Position numbers and translations under genes: made by a program. Below the pieces are notes generated by a model, which was not told where the DNA came from, did no database searches, and saw nothing but the letters and a program-made list of their open reading frames with translations. From Streptomyces sp. NBC_00273 (GTDB lineage Bacteria; Actinomycetota; Actinomycetes; Streptomycetales; Streptomycetaceae), in NCBI RefSeq assembly GCF_036178145.1, contig NZ_CP108067.1, positions 5,952,001 to 6,016,000 of the forward strand: a DNA stretch of 64,000 bases. The letters run 5' to 3'. This document shows positions 25,643-34,699 of the stretch, in pieces (position 1 is the first letter of the stretch; each line of letters opens with the position of its first letter).

Positions 25643-26908
25643 ATGCGCCGCCGCCTCATCAACTCCACGCTCGCCGTGGTGCTCGTCGTGATCGCCGTCT
25701 TCGGGGTCTCCCTCGTCATCGTGGAGACCCGGACCATCACCAGCAGCGCCCAGGACCGCATCGAGTCCGAGGCGCTGCGGCTCGTGGGCATCGTCGAGGC
25801 GAACGTCCTGGAGAAGAAGCCGATCGACCCCGTGGCCCTCGGCGAGCAACTGGACGCCGGCCACCACGCGCGGATCACCGTCCCCGGCCAGCCGGCCGTG
25901 AACGTGGGCGCCGCGATCCCCGACGGCGTGATGCGCGGCACCGCCCGCGGGGAGCAGGGCGAGGTCGTGGTCGTCGAGGAGTCCCGCTCGACCGTGACCC
26001 GCGAGGTCGGGCGGACCCTGGCCGTGGTCGGCGCGGTGGCCCTGCTGGCCGTCGTGGCGGCCGTCCTGCTCGCCGTACGGCAGGCCAACCGGCTGGCCTC
26101 CCCGCTCACCGACCTCGCCGAGACGGCGGAGCGGCTCGGATCGGGCGACCCGCGGCCCCGGCACAAGCGGTACGGGGTCCCCGAGCTGGACCGGGTCGCG
26201 GACGTGCTGGACTCCAGCGCCGAGCGGATCGGCCGGATGCTGACGGCCGAGCGGCGCTTGGCCGCGGACGCCTCCCACCAGCTGCGCACCCCGCTCACCG
26301 CCCTCTCCATGCGGCTGGAGGAGATCACGGTCACCGACGACCTGGCGACCGTGCGGGAGGAGGCGACGATCGCCCTGACCCAGGTGGAGCGGCTCACGGA
26401 CGTGGTGCAGCGGCTGCTCACGAACTCGCGGGACCCGCGGACCGGCTCGGCGGTCCCCTTCGACCTGGACGAGGTCGTCAAGCAGCAGGTCGAGGAGTGG
26501 CGGCCGGCCTACCGCAGCGCGGGCCGGGCCATCGTGCGCTCCGGACGCCAGGGCGTGCGGGCCGTCGGCACCCCGGGCGCGGTCTCGCAGGTGCTGGCCA
26601 CCCTGGTGGAGAACGCCCTGATGCACGGCGGCGGGACCGTCGCGCTGCGCACCCGGGTGATCGGCAACCAGGCGGTGCTGGAGGTCACGGACGAGGGACC
26701 GGGCGTCCCGCCGGACCTCGGCAACCGGATCTTCGAGCGGGCCATCAGCGGCCGCAACTCCACCGGGATCGGCCTCGCGGTGGCCAGGGACCTCGCGGAG
26801 GCGGACGGCGGACGCCTGGAGCTGCTCCAGACGCAGCCGCCGGTGTTCGCGCTGTTCCTCAGCCGGACGGCGCCGGAACGGGCCGAACCGCAGGCCACGG
26901 TCCGCTAG
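25643..26908 (+). CDS. Sensor histidine kinase
   Basis: This is the partner of the OmpR-type regulator just upstream. The 421 residues start with a membrane helix (LINSTLAVVLVVIAVFGVSLVIV) and a short extracellular loop (about 30-120). A second helix (LAVVGAVALLAVVAAVLLAV) follows, then HAMP, a dimerisation helix with the phosphorylated His212 in ADASHQLRTPL, and the ATP-binding domain with N box LVENALMHGG, G1 DEGPGVP and G2 STGIGLAVARDL. The sensing loop is small, so the signal may come from the membrane or a partner. The stop codon TAG lies in the CTAG that flanks a 52-bp inserted element, so insertion may have set the present C-terminus (QATVR). Confidence 0.93.
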   Translation: MRRRLINSTLAVVLVVIAVFGVSLVIVETRTITSSAQDRIESEALRLVGIVEANVLEKKPIDPVALGEQLDAGHHARITVPGQPAVNVGAAIPDGVMRGTARGEQGEVVVVEESRSTVTREVGRTLAVVGAVALLAVVAAVLLAVRQANRLASPLTDLAETAERLGSGDPRPRHKRYGVPELDRVADVLDSSAERIGRMLTAERRLAADASHQLRTPLTALSMRLEEITVTDDLATVREEATIALTQVERLTDVVQRLLTNSRDPRTGSAVPFDLDEVVKQQVEEWRPAYRSAGRAIVRSGRQGVRAVGTPGAVSQVLATLVENALMHGGGTVALRTRVIGNQAVLEVTDEGPGVPPDLGNRIFERAISGRNSTGIGLAVARDLAEADGGRLELLQTQPPVFALFLSRTAPERAEPQATVR

Positions 26909-26964
26909 GTCCTGTCGTCAAAGTGGCGTCGCGGGCCCGACGGGACTTTGACGACAGGGCCTAG
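26905..26964. mobile_element. MITE-like 52-bp element with CTAG target duplication
   Basis: CTAG (26905-26908) and CTAG (26961-26964) flank a 52-bp sequence (26909-26960). Its ends, GTCCTGTCGTCAAAGT and ACTTTGACGACAGGGC, are 16-bp inverted repeats with one mismatch. Only 20 bases lie between them, so it has no gene. Duplication of CTAG is typical of some IS5-family elements, and the ends would be those of a parent IS elsewhere in the genome. As RNA it also makes a strong stem that separates two convergent genes. Confidence 0.6.
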
Positions 26965-26999
26965 GGGCCGGCGGCACCGAGCGGCGGCACCGAGCGGTA

Positions 27000-27536
27000 C
27001 TAGTTGTTCGCGGGTGCCGGCTCGGGGATCGGCTCCGGCCTGCGGTCCGGCTTCGGCAGGGGCGCCGGCTCCGGCATCGGCTCGGCCGGCTCCGCCGGCG
27101 CGGGCAGGGCCTTGAAGACCCACGTCCGGTACGACCAGAAGCGGAACACGGTGGCGGTCCCGATGCCGATGAACTTGAACACGTTGCTGGCGAGCGGGCC
27201 GTCCCAGCCGAACCCGTAGGTGGCGGTGTAGAGCACACCGCTCTCGATGACCAGGCCGATGCCGCTGAACGCGGCGAACAGGACCAGCTCGCGGGTACGG
27301 CCGCTCTGGGCGCGGTCCCGGTAGGCGAAGTAGCGGAAGCCGATGTAGTTCGTGGCGATGGCCACGACGGTGGCTATCACGCTCGCGCGCACCACCTGGA
27401 GGTCGGTGGTGTTGCGGATCAGGTTGAAGACACCCAAGTTGACCAGGACACCCAGACCGCCGACCGCCCCGAACTTGGCCACCTCTCGTACGAGGCCGCG
27501 TACACGTTCGACGACAGATCCGCCAGGCGTGCTCAT
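27000..27536 (-). CDS. GtrA-family membrane protein
   Basis: GtrA proteins are small four-helix membrane proteins thought to flip undecaprenyl-linked sugars or assist glycosyltransferases in making surface polysaccharides. This one is 178 residues, with helices at about 20-40 (FGAVGGLGVLVNLGVFNLI), 50-70, 85-108 and 118-138, followed by RFWSYRTWVFK, the usual family end. It then carries an unusual Pro/Glu-rich tail (EPAEPMPEPAPLPKPDRR) of about 35 residues. I prefer the ATG at 27536; a GTG at 27560 is also in frame. It is divergent from purK and close to sugar-nucleotide genes. The equivalent neighbour in mycobacteria (Rv3277, from memory) also lies beside purK. Confidence 0.82.
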   Translation of the reverse strand: MSTPGGSVVERVRGLVREVAKFGAVGGLGVLVNLGVFNLIRNTTDLQVVRASVIATVVAIATNYIGFRYFAYRDRAQSGRTRELVLFAAFSGIGLVIESGVLYTATYGFGWDGPLASNVFKFIGIGTATVFRFWSYRTWVFKALPAPAEPAEPMPEPAPLPKPDRRPEPIPEPAPANN

Positions 27537-27733
27537 CAGTAGGTCAGTCCTGTCGGTCACCGCCCGCTTACGGGGCGTCCGGTGTTCTCCGTCAACCCAC
27601 CCATGCTAAGTGTCCCCCCTGTGCTACGTCTGTGCCTTCCCGCACCCTGCGACGCACGGCACACGGGGGGATCGGGCCAGGGCCGTATCCATGCGGGTCC
27701 CGATGGCCGAATACCGGCGGATACCCTGGAGGA

Positions 27734-28873
27734 GTGACGTTCCCGGTAGTCGGTATGGTCGGCGGCGGCCAGCTCGCCCGCATGACCCACGAGGCGGGCA
27801 TCCCCCTCGGCATCAGATTCAAGCTCCTCAGTGACACCCCGCAGGACTCGGCGGCCCAGGTCGTGAGCGACGTCGTCATCGGCGACTATCGCGACCTGGA
27901 GACGTTGCGCGCCTTCGCGCGCGGCTGTGACGTGATCACCTTCGACCACGAGCATGTACCCACGGAGCACCTTCGGGCCCTGGAAGCGGACGGCATCCCC
28001 GTCCGCCCGGGGCCCGACGCTTTGGTACACGCCCAGGACAAGGGGGTGATGCGCGCCAAGCTCGACGAGATCGGCGCGCCCAGCCCCCGCCACCGGATCG
28101 TGAGCGGTCCGGAGGACGTGGCCGCCTTCGCGGAAGAGGTCGGCGGGTTCCCCGTCATCCTCAAGACCGTGCGGGGCGGGTACGACGGCAAGGGGGTGTG
28201 GTTCGTCCGCACCCCCGAGGACGCGGCGGCCCCCTTCAATGCGGGCGTCCCGGTCCTCGCGGAGGAGAAGGTCGATTTCGTCCGCGAGCTCGCGGCCAAC
28301 ATCGTCCGCTCCCCGCACGGCCAGGCAGTGGCCTACCCCGTCGTCGAGTCCCGTCAGGTGGACGGGGTCTGCGACACGGTGATCGCCCCGGCCCCGAACC
28401 TCTCGGAGGCCCTCGCGGGCGAGGCCCAGGCCCTCGCCCTGCGCATCGCCAAGGAACTCGGCGTGACCGGCCACCTGGCCGTTGAGCTGTTCGAGACCAC
28501 CGACGGCCGGATCCTGGTCAACGAGCTGGCGATGCGTCCGCACAACAGCGGCCACTGGACCCAGGACGGGGCCGTGACCTCGCAGTTCGCCAACCACGTG
28601 CGCGCGGTCCTGGACCTTCCGCTGGGCGACCCGCGCCCCCGCGCCCCGTGGACGGTCATGGCGAACGTGCTGGGCGGGGACTACCCCGACATGTACGCGG
28701 CGTACCTGCACTGCATGGCCCACGACCCCCAGCTCAAGATCCATATGTACGGCAAGGACGTGAAACACGGTCGCAAGGTCGGCCACGTCAACACCTACGG
28801 CGACGACCTGGACGATGTGCTGGAGCGCGCACGTCACGCTGCCGATTACCTCAGAGGAACGGTCACCGCATGA
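27734..28873 (+). CDS. purK: N5-carboxyaminoimidazole ribonucleotide synthase
   Basis: PurK uses ATP and bicarbonate to convert aminoimidazole ribonucleotide to its N5-carboxy form in purine synthesis. The 379-residue ATP-grasp enzyme starts [13 protein letters not shown] (nucleotide-site glycine loop). It shows [10 protein letters not shown], the ATP-grasp lysine region [15 protein letters not shown], and the metal and phosphate segment [29 protein letters not shown]. The GTG at 27734 fits homologues. GGAGG is too close to it to be an ideal ribosome-binding site, while TACCCT (27722-27727) lies six bases upstream, so a leaderless start is likely. Its stop overlaps purE by four bases, so the two enzymes of consecutive steps are coupled. 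Confidence 0.95.
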   Translation: MTFPVVGMVGGGQLARMTHEAGIPLGIRFKLLSDTPQDSAAQVVSDVVIGDYRDLETLRAFARGCDVITFDHEHVPTEHLRALEADGIPVRPGPDALVHAQDKGVMRAKLDEIGAPSPRHRIVSGPEDVAAFAEEVGGFPVILKTVRGGYDGKGVWFVRTPEDAAAPFNAGVPVLAEEKVDFVRELAANIVRSPHGQAVAYPVVESRQVDGVCDTVIAPAPNLSEALAGEAQALALRIAKELGVTGHLAVELFETTDGRILVNELAMRPHNSGHWTQDGAVTSQFANHVRAVLDLPLGDPRPRAPWTVMANVLGGDYPDMYAAYLHCMAHDPQLKIHMYGKDVKHGRKVGHVNTYGDDLDDVLERARHAADYLRGTVTA

Positions 28874-29403
28874 GCACCACCGCAGCCCCCGTCATCGGCA
28901 TCGTCATGGGCTCCGACTCGGACTGGCCCGTCATGGAGGCGGCCGCCCAGGCCCTCGACGAGTTCGAGATCCCCTACGAGGTCGACGTCGTGTCCGCCCA
29001 CCGGATGCCGCGCGAGATGATCGCGTACGGGGAGCGGGCCGCGGACCGCGGCCTGAAGGCGATCATCGCGGGTGCGGGCGGCGCCGCCCACCTGCCCGGC
29101 ATGCTCGCCTCGGTCACCCCGCTGCCGGTCATCGGCGTGCCGGTGCCGCTGAAGTACCTCGACGGCATGGACTCGCTGCTGTCGATCGTCCAGATGCCCG
29201 CGGGGGTTCCCGTCGCCACCGTCTCGGTCGCCGGGGCGCGCAACGCGGGCCTGCTGGCCGTACGGATGCTGGCCGCCCACGACCCGGAGCTGCTGGTCCG
29301 GATGAACGACTTTCTGCAGGAGCTCAACGACCAGGCCACCGAGAAGGGCAAGCGGCTGCGTACGAAGGTCGCGAACGCGGAGTCCTTCGGGTTCGGAAAG
29401 TGA
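28870..29403 (+). CDS. purE: N5-carboxyaminoimidazole ribonucleotide mutase
   Basis: PurE moves the carboxyl group made by PurK to carbon 4 of the imidazole ring. The 177-residue protein is a class I (bacterial) PurE, with [15 protein letters not shown] at the N-terminus (substrate phosphate site), [11 protein letters not shown] (catalytic His) and [16 protein letters not shown]. It is cytosolic and normally octameric. The ATG shares its last bases with the purK stop (ATGA). The next gene, a dipeptidase, starts inside the purE stop, so three genes form one tightly coupled unit although the last has no link to purines. Confidence 0.96.
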   Translation: MSTTAAPVIGIVMGSDSDWPVMEAAAQALDEFEIPYEVDVVSAHRMPREMIAYGERAADRGLKAIIAGAGGAAHLPGMLASVTPLPVIGVPVPLKYLDGMDSLLSIVQMPAGVPVATVSVAGARNAGLLAVRMLAAHDPELLVRMNDFLQELNDQATEKGKRLRTKVANAESFGFGK

Positions 29404-30581
29404 GCGCGGCGCAGCGTCTGGACGAGGCGCGCGAGCTGCTGGCCGAACACCCCGTCGTGGACGGCCACAACGACCTGCCCTGGGCGCTGCGCGAGCAGGT
29501 GCGTTACGACCTGGCGCGACGGGACATCGCGGGCGACCAGTCCGCCCACCTGCACACCGACATCCCGCGGCTGCGCGCCGGCGGGGTCGGCGCGCAGTTC
29601 TGGTCCGTCTACGTGCGTTCCGACTACGCCGGTGACGAGGCGGTCAGCGCCACCCTGGAGCAGATCGACGTCGTCGCCCAGCTGATCGACCGCTATCCCG
29701 GCGACCTCGTGCGGGCGCTGACGGCGGACGACATGGAGGCGGCCCGCGCCGACGGCCGGATCGCCTCGCTGATGGGTGCCGAGGGCGGCCACTCCATCAA
29801 CAACTCGCTGGCCACCCTGCGCGCCCTGCACCAGCTGGGCGTGCGGTACATGACGCTCACGCACAACGACAACATCGACTGGGCGGACTCGGCGACCGAC
29901 GAGCCCCGGCACGGCGGCCTGACCGACTTCGGCCGCGAGGTCGTCCGCGAGATGAACCGGGTCGGCATGCTGGTGGACCTCTCGCACGTCGCGGCGACGA
30001 CGATGCGGGACGCGATCGCGGTCTCGGCCGCGCCGGTGGTGTTCTCGCACTCCTCGGCGCGGGCGGTCTGCGACCACCCCCGCAACATCCCCGACGACGT
30101 GCTCGCGACGCTGCCGGGCAACGGCGGGGTGGCCATGGCCACCTTCGTGCCGAAGTTCATCCTCCCGGCAGCCGTCGAGTGGACCCTGGCCGCGGACGAG
30201 AACCTGCGGGCGCACGGTTTCCACCACCTGGACACCACCCCCGAGGCCATGGCCCTGCACCGGGCCTTCGAGGAGGGGCGCCCGCGCCCGGTGGCCACGG
30301 CCGCGACGGTGGCCGACCACCTGGACCACATGCGCGAGGTGGCCGGCATCGACCACATCGGCATCGGCGGGGACTACGACGGCACGGCCTTCACCCCGTC
30401 CGGCCTGGACGACGTGGCGGGTTACCCGAACCTCGTCGCCGAGCTGCTCGCGCGCGGCTGGTCCAAGGCCGATCTGGCGAAGCTGACCTGGACCAACGCG
30501 GTACGGGTGCTGCGCGACGCGGAGTCGGTGTCCCGCGACCTGTCGGCCTCCCGGGGCCCGTCGAACGCGGTGATCCGGTAG
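29400..30581 (+). CDS. Membrane-type dipeptidase (peptidase M19)
   Basis: M19 (renal dipeptidase family) enzymes use two zinc ions to cleave dipeptides, often with D-residues or dehydro-residues. This 393-residue protein keeps every metal ligand: His23 and Asp25 in VDGHNDLPW, bridging Glu128 in GAEGGHSI, His196 in VDLSHV and His217 in FSHSSAR. It also keeps the catalytic Asp325 in GGDYDGT. It has no signal peptide, so it is probably intracellular. The GTG start overlaps the purE stop by four bases. A shorter homologue that has lost all these residues lies 141 bases downstream. In this position it could recycle peptidoglycan-derived or imported dipeptides. Confidence 0.93.
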   Translation: MSAAQRLDEARELLAEHPVVDGHNDLPWALREQVRYDLARRDIAGDQSAHLHTDIPRLRAGGVGAQFWSVYVRSDYAGDEAVSATLEQIDVVAQLIDRYPGDLVRALTADDMEAARADGRIASLMGAEGGHSINNSLATLRALHQLGVRYMTLTHNDNIDWADSATDEPRHGGLTDFGREVVREMNRVGMLVDLSHVAATTMRDAIAVSAAPVVFSHSSARAVCDHPRNIPDDVLATLPGNGGVAMATFVPKFILPAAVEWTLAADENLRAHGFHHLDTTPEAMALHRAFEEGRPRPVATAATVADHLDHMREVAGIDHIGIGGDYDGTAFTPSGLDDVAGYPNLVAELLARGWSKADLAKLTWTNAVRVLRDAESVSRDLSASRGPSNAVIR

Positions 30582-30722
30582 CGGAAGCGGTGCCCGGCGG
30601 GCGCGGTGACAGGGCGACCTGCGGGGTCACTCGAACGCTGCGTCCGCCGGGCGGCCCTGCCGTCCCGCGTGTCACGGTGGCACCACCTCTTCCCTGCTGC
30701 CGCCGAGACCGGAGCGAACGCC

Positions 30723-31790
30723 ATGGCCGACCTGCAGGATGAACCCAACTCCGTGGGCATCGGAGCCGAAGACCTCCCCGCACCCGCGGCAGCGGTGGCG
30801 GCGGGCGCCCTCGACCGGGCCGTCGCGCTGCTGGCCGTCCATCCCGTGGTCGACGGGTGCAACACCCTGGTCCGCACGCTGCACCAGAGCCCGTACCACG
30901 ACATCGATACCTCGGACACGGGTGTGGACACGGACATCCCGCGGCTGCGCGCCGGGGGAGTGGGGGCCCAGTTCTGGTCCCTGCTCGTGCCGTCGGGGCG
31001 GGCGCACGAGGACGCCCCCGGTGACCAGGTGCTCTCCGACACGCTGGACCAGATCGACACGGCGCTGACCCTGATGCGCAGTTACCCGAACAGCCTCTGC
31101 CTGGCCCTCAGCGCCGACGACCTGGCGGACGCCCGCAACCGGGGCCGCATCGCCTCGTTCCTGGGCCCGGTGCCCGGCCGCACGCTGACCGGATCGCTGG
31201 GCGCACTGCGTGCTTTCCACGCGCTGGGCGTACGGATCCTCGCGCCCGCGGGTGCGCCCTGGGCGCAGGAGGAGTTGACGGCCTTCGGCCACGAGGTGGT
31301 CCGCGAGGCGAACCGGCTGGCGATCCTGCTGGACCTCACGGGCTGTGCGTCGGCGGTCGCCTGCCGGGTCGCGGGGGCCTCGAAGGCGCCGGTGATCATC
31401 TCGAACACGGGGGCGGCCTCGCTGAACCCGCATCCGGGGAACGTGACCGACGAGGTCCTGGCCGTGCTGCGGGAGGCGAACGGCCTGGCGATGGTCACCT
31501 TCGACACCGCGCGCACCGGGGACTCCCTGCACGCGGTGGCGGACCACCTGGACCACGTACGGGCCATCGCGGGCCCGCACGGCGTCGGACTCGGCGCCAC
31601 CTTCGGCACCGGACCGGGCCACCCCCGCCCGACGGGCCTGACCGACCCCTCGGGCTATCCGCGGCTCATCGCGGAACTCCTGGAGCGCGGCTGGCCGGAA
31701 TCCGAGGTGGCCCTGCTGACCTGGGGCAACGCCCAGCGCGTCCTGCGCGACGCGGAGTTCACCTCCCGCGCCGCCGCCCACCGCCGCTAA
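30723..31790 (+). CDS. Catalytically dead M19 dipeptidase paralogue
   Basis: The 355-residue protein aligns along its length with the dipeptidase before it: [19 protein letters not shown] matches [17 protein letters not shown], and both end RVLRDAE. All active-site positions have changed. DGHND became DGCNT (Cys46, Thr48), GAEGG became GPVPG (Val150), LSH became LTG (Gly207), FSHSS became ISNTG (Asn228), and GGDYDG became GATFGT (Thr293). The frame is intact and its codon use matches neighbouring genes, so it is under selection, perhaps as a partner or regulator of the active enzyme or a peptide-binding protein. The ATG at 30723 has GGAG ten bases upstream. A dispersed inverted repeat follows its stop. 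Confidence 0.85.
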   Translation: MADLQDEPNSVGIGAEDLPAPAAAVAAGALDRAVALLAVHPVVDGCNTLVRTLHQSPYHDIDTSDTGVDTDIPRLRAGGVGAQFWSLLVPSGRAHEDAPGDQVLSDTLDQIDTALTLMRSYPNSLCLALSADDLADARNRGRIASFLGPVPGRTLTGSLGALRAFHALGVRILAPAGAPWAQEELTAFGHEVVREANRLAILLDLTGCASAVACRVAGASKAPVIISNTGAASLNPHPGNVTDEVLAVLREANGLAMVTFDTARTGDSLHAVADHLDHVRAIAGPHGVGLGATFGTGPGHPRPTGLTDPSGYPRLIAELLERGWPESEVALLTWGNAQRVLRDAEFTSRAAAHRR

Positions 31791-31792
31791 AT

Positions 31793-31838
31793 CAGCCCCG
31801 CCGGCGTTTGAGGCGCGGGGTCCGGGGCGGAGCCCCGG
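31793..31838. repeat. Dispersed inverted repeat, copy 3 (one arm)
   Basis: CAGCCCCGCCGGCGTTTGAG is followed by GGGGCGGAGCCCC at 31824-31836. Only one arm of the long palindrome is present, so it cannot form the long hairpin. It sits between convergent genes. Confidence 0.7.
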
Positions 31839-31862
31839 CAACGGCGCCGCACTGGTGAACGC

Positions 31863-33206
31863 TCAGGCCCGCGGGCGACCCATCGCCCGGTACGTCCAGC
31901 CCGCGGCACGCCACCGCACCGGGTCCAGCGCGTTGCGGCCGTCCAGGACGAGGCGGTCGGTCACCACGCCGGCCAGCTCCGCCGGGTCGAGGTCACGGAA
32001 CTCGCGCCACTCGGTGAGGTGCAGGACGACCTCCGCGCCCCGGGCCGCCGCCAGCGCGGAGTCCGCGTAGCCGAGGGTCGGGAAGACGCGGCGGGCGTTG
32101 TCCATGCCCTTGGGGTCGTAGACGGTGACCTGGCCGCCCTGGAGGTGGATCTGCCCGGCCACGTTCAGCGCGGGGGAGTCCCGTACGTCGTCGGAGTCCG
32201 GCTTGAAGGTGGCTCCGAGCACGGCGACCCGCTTGCCGAGGAAGGAACCGCCCACGGCGTCCCGGGCCAGCTCGACCATGTGCCCGCGGCGCCGCATGTT
32301 GATGGAGTCGACCTCGCGCAGGAAGGTGAGTGCCTGGTCGGCGCCCAGCTCACCGGCGCGCGCCATGAAGGCCCGGATGTCCTTGGGCAGGCAGCCGCCG
32401 CCGAAGCCGATCCCGGCGCGCAGGAACTTCGCGCCGATCCGCTCGTCGTAGCCGATGGCCTCGGCCAGCTTGACCACGTCGCCGCCGCCGGCCTCGCACA
32501 CCTCCGCCATCGCGTTGATGAAGGAGATCTTCGTCGCGAGGAAGGAGTTCGCAGCGGTCTTCACCAGCTCCGCGGTCGGGAAGTCGGTGATCACCAGCGG
32601 GGTGCCCTCCGACATCGGCGTCTCGTACACCTCCCGCAGCAGCTTCTCGGCGCGCTCGCCCTGGACGCCGATCACGATCCGGTCGGGGTGCAGGGTGTCC
32701 TCCACCGCGAAGCCCTCCCGCAGGAACTCCGGGTTCCAGGCCAGCTCCACGTCCGCGCCCGCCGGGGCCAGCTCCGCGAGCTTCACCGCGAGCCGCTCCG
32801 CCGAGCCCACCGGCACCGTGGACTTGCCGACCACCAGGACCGGCCGCGTCAGGTACGGGGCCAGCGAGGCCATCGCGGAGTCCACGTAGGACATGTCGCA
32901 GGCGTACTCGCCGTGCTTCTGCGGGGTGTTCACGCAGACGAAGTGGACGTCGCCGAAGGCGCCGACCTCCTCGTAGGAGGTAGTGAAGCGCAGCCGGCCG
33001 GTCGAGCCCGGCAGTCCGGCCACGTGCTTGGCCAGCAGTTCCTCCAGCCCGGGCTCGTACATCGGGACCCGGCCCGAGGCCAGCATCTCGATCTTCTCGG
33101 GCACCACGTCCAGCCCCAGCACCTCGAATCCCAGCTCCGCCATCGCGGCTGCGTGGGTCGCACCGAGGTATCCGGTGCCGATCACAGTGATCTTGAGGGG
33201 GGCCAT
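31863..33206 (-). CDS. UDP-glucose 6-dehydrogenase
   Basis: This enzyme oxidises UDP-glucose twice, with NAD+, to UDP-glucuronate, a precursor of acidic surface polysaccharides. The 447-residue protein has an N-terminal Rossmann domain (ITVIGTGYLGATHA), the central helix with NPEFLREGFA, the catalytic cysteine Cys272 in GFGGGCLPKD and a C-terminal nucleotide-sugar domain with VAVLGATFKPDSDDVRDSPA. The ATG at 33206 has GGAG five bases upstream. Related UDP-ManNAc dehydrogenases share these motifs, so the sugar is a likely but not certain call. It fits the surrounding sugar and LCP genes and is divergent from the acyl-CoA dehydrogenase gene. Confidence 0.9.
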   Translation of the reverse strand: MAPLKITVIGTGYLGATHAAAMAELGFEVLGLDVVPEKIEMLASGRVPMYEPGLEELLAKHVAGLPGSTGRLRFTTSYEEVGAFGDVHFVCVNTPQKHGEYACDMSYVDSAMASLAPYLTRPVLVVGKSTVPVGSAERLAVKLAELAPAGADVELAWNPEFLREGFAVEDTLHPDRIVIGVQGERAEKLLREVYETPMSEGTPLVITDFPTAELVKTAANSFLATKISFINAMAEVCEAGGGDVVKLAEAIGYDERIGAKFLRAGIGFGGGCLPKDIRAFMARAGELGADQALTFLREVDSINMRRRGHMVELARDAVGGSFLGKRVAVLGATFKPDSDDVRDSPALNVAGQIHLQGGQVTVYDPKGMDNARRVFPTLGYADSALAAARGAEVVLHLTEWREFRDLDPAELAGVVTDRLVLDGRNALDPVRWRAAGWTYRAMGRPRA

Positions 33207-33356
33207 GGGTGCTCCAGAGGTGCGGGGCCGTTTGCGGCCACTGAGCATAGTCGGGCCCACCAGCGGGGACGTTCCCCAGGAGACCGCCGCTGTCACCCAT
33301 CTCACGTGGTCCGTCCATATCGCCATCCGTGACCGGACCACTAGGCTTGGGTTACT

Positions 33357-33368
33357 TAACGGTAGTTA
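33357..33368. promoter_or_regulatory. TAAC-GGTA-GTTA palindrome upstream of the acyl-CoA dehydrogenase gene
   Basis: The site lies 32 bases before the TTG start in an A+T-rich island (GTTACTTAACGGTAGTTAGC). Short palindromes of this kind are typical TetR-family operators upstream of fatty-acid genes. It probably overlaps the promoter. Confidence 0.35.
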
Positions 33369-33400
33369 GCATCACGCATCACCCTGGGGAGTGAGAGATC

Positions 33401-34573
33401 TTGGCGGGTTCTGCCGACTTCGACCTGTACCGCCCGGCCGAGGAGCACGACATGCTCCGCGAGTCGGTCCGCTCGCTCGCCGAGGCGAAGATCCTGCCGT
33501 TCGCCGCCGCGGTCGACGAGGAATCCCGCTTCCCGCAGGAGGCCCTGGACGCCCTGGTCTCCAGCGACCTGCACGCCGTCCACGTTCCCGAGACCTACGG
33601 CGGCGCGGGTGCCGACGCCCTCGCCACCGTGATCGTGATCGAGGAAGTGGCCCGCGTCTGCGCCTCCTCCTCCCTCATCCCGGCCGTGAACAAGCTCGGC
33701 TCGCTCCCGGTGATCCTCTCCGGTTCCGAGGAGCTCAAGGCCAAGTACCTCGGCCCGCTGGCCAAGGGCGACGCGATGTTCTCGTACGCGCTCTCCGAGC
33801 CGGACGCGGGCTCCGACGCCGCCGGCATGAAGACCCGCGCCGTGCGCGACGGGGACTTCTGGGTGCTCAACGGCGTCAAGCGCTGGATCACCAACGCGGG
33901 CGTCTCCGAGTACTACACGGTCATGGCCGTCACCGACCCGGAGAAGCGCTCCAAGGGCATCAGCGCCTTCGTCGTCGAGAAGTCCGACGAGGGCGTGTCC
34001 TTCGGTGCCCCGGAGAAGAAGCTCGGCATCAAGGGCTCCCCGACGCGCGAGGTCTACCTCGACAACGTGCGGATCCCGGCCGACCGCATGATCGGCGCCG
34101 AGGGCACCGGCTTCGCCACCGCGATGAAGACCCTGGACCACACCCGCATCACCATCGCGGCCCAGGCGCTCGGCATCGCCCAGGGCGCCCTGGACTACGC
34201 CAAGGGCTACGTCCAGGAGCGCAAGCAGTTCGGCAAGCCGATCGGCGACTTCCAGGGCGTGCAGTTCATGCTCGCGGACATGGCCATGAAGATCGAGGCC
34301 GCCCGCCAGCTGACCTACTCGGCCGCCGCGAAGTCCGAGCGCGTCTCCGCCGGAGGCGACAAGGAGGACCTGACCTTCTTCGGTGCCGCGGCCAAGTGCT
34401 TCGCCTCCGACGTGGCCATGGAGGTCACCACGGACGCCGTCCAGCTCCTCGGCGGCTACGGCTACACCCGCGACTACCCGGTGGAGCGCATGATGCGCGA
34501 TGCCAAGATCACCCAGATCTACGAGGGCACCAACCAGGTCCAGCGGATCGTCATGGCCCGCAACCTGCCGTAG
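33401..34573 (+). CDS. Acyl-CoA dehydrogenase (FadE25-like)
   Basis: This FAD enzyme introduces a trans-2 double bond into an acyl-CoA, the first step of beta-oxidation or branched-chain acid degradation. The 390-residue protein has the three family domains. FAD and substrate motifs are YALSEPDAGSDAAG and KRWITNAGVSEYYTVMA, and the catalytic base Glu375 is in QIYEGTNQVQR near the C-terminus. I start at TTG 33401, because GGGGAGTGAGAG precedes it and homologues begin near here. In mycobacteria the corresponding gene (fadE25) also lies near purE-purK and the mannose genes, from memory. The natural acyl chain is unknown. A small palindrome in the promoter suggests control by a TetR-type repressor. 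Confidence 0.92.
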   Translation: MAGSADFDLYRPAEEHDMLRESVRSLAEAKILPFAAAVDEESRFPQEALDALVSSDLHAVHVPETYGGAGADALATVIVIEEVARVCASSSLIPAVNKLGSLPVILSGSEELKAKYLGPLAKGDAMFSYALSEPDAGSDAAGMKTRAVRDGDFWVLNGVKRWITNAGVSEYYTVMAVTDPEKRSKGISAFVVEKSDEGVSFGAPEKKLGIKGSPTREVYLDNVRIPADRMIGAEGTGFATAMKTLDHTRITIAAQALGIAQGALDYAKGYVQERKQFGKPIGDFQGVQFMLADMAMKIEAARQLTYSAAAKSERVSAGGDKEDLTFFGAAAKCFASDVAMEVTTDAVQLLGGYGYTRDYPVERMMRDAKITQIYEGTNQVQRIVMARNLP

Positions 34574-34699
34574 CGGCCCCACCCCCGCCGAAACGCGTGG
34601 CTCCCGGCGCATGCCCGGGGGCCGCGTGCGAGGTGGCCGGCGGCGCACCCTAGGCTGTGCGCCGGTCGGCCCCGGGGGCGGGGTTCAGGGGGGAGCAGG

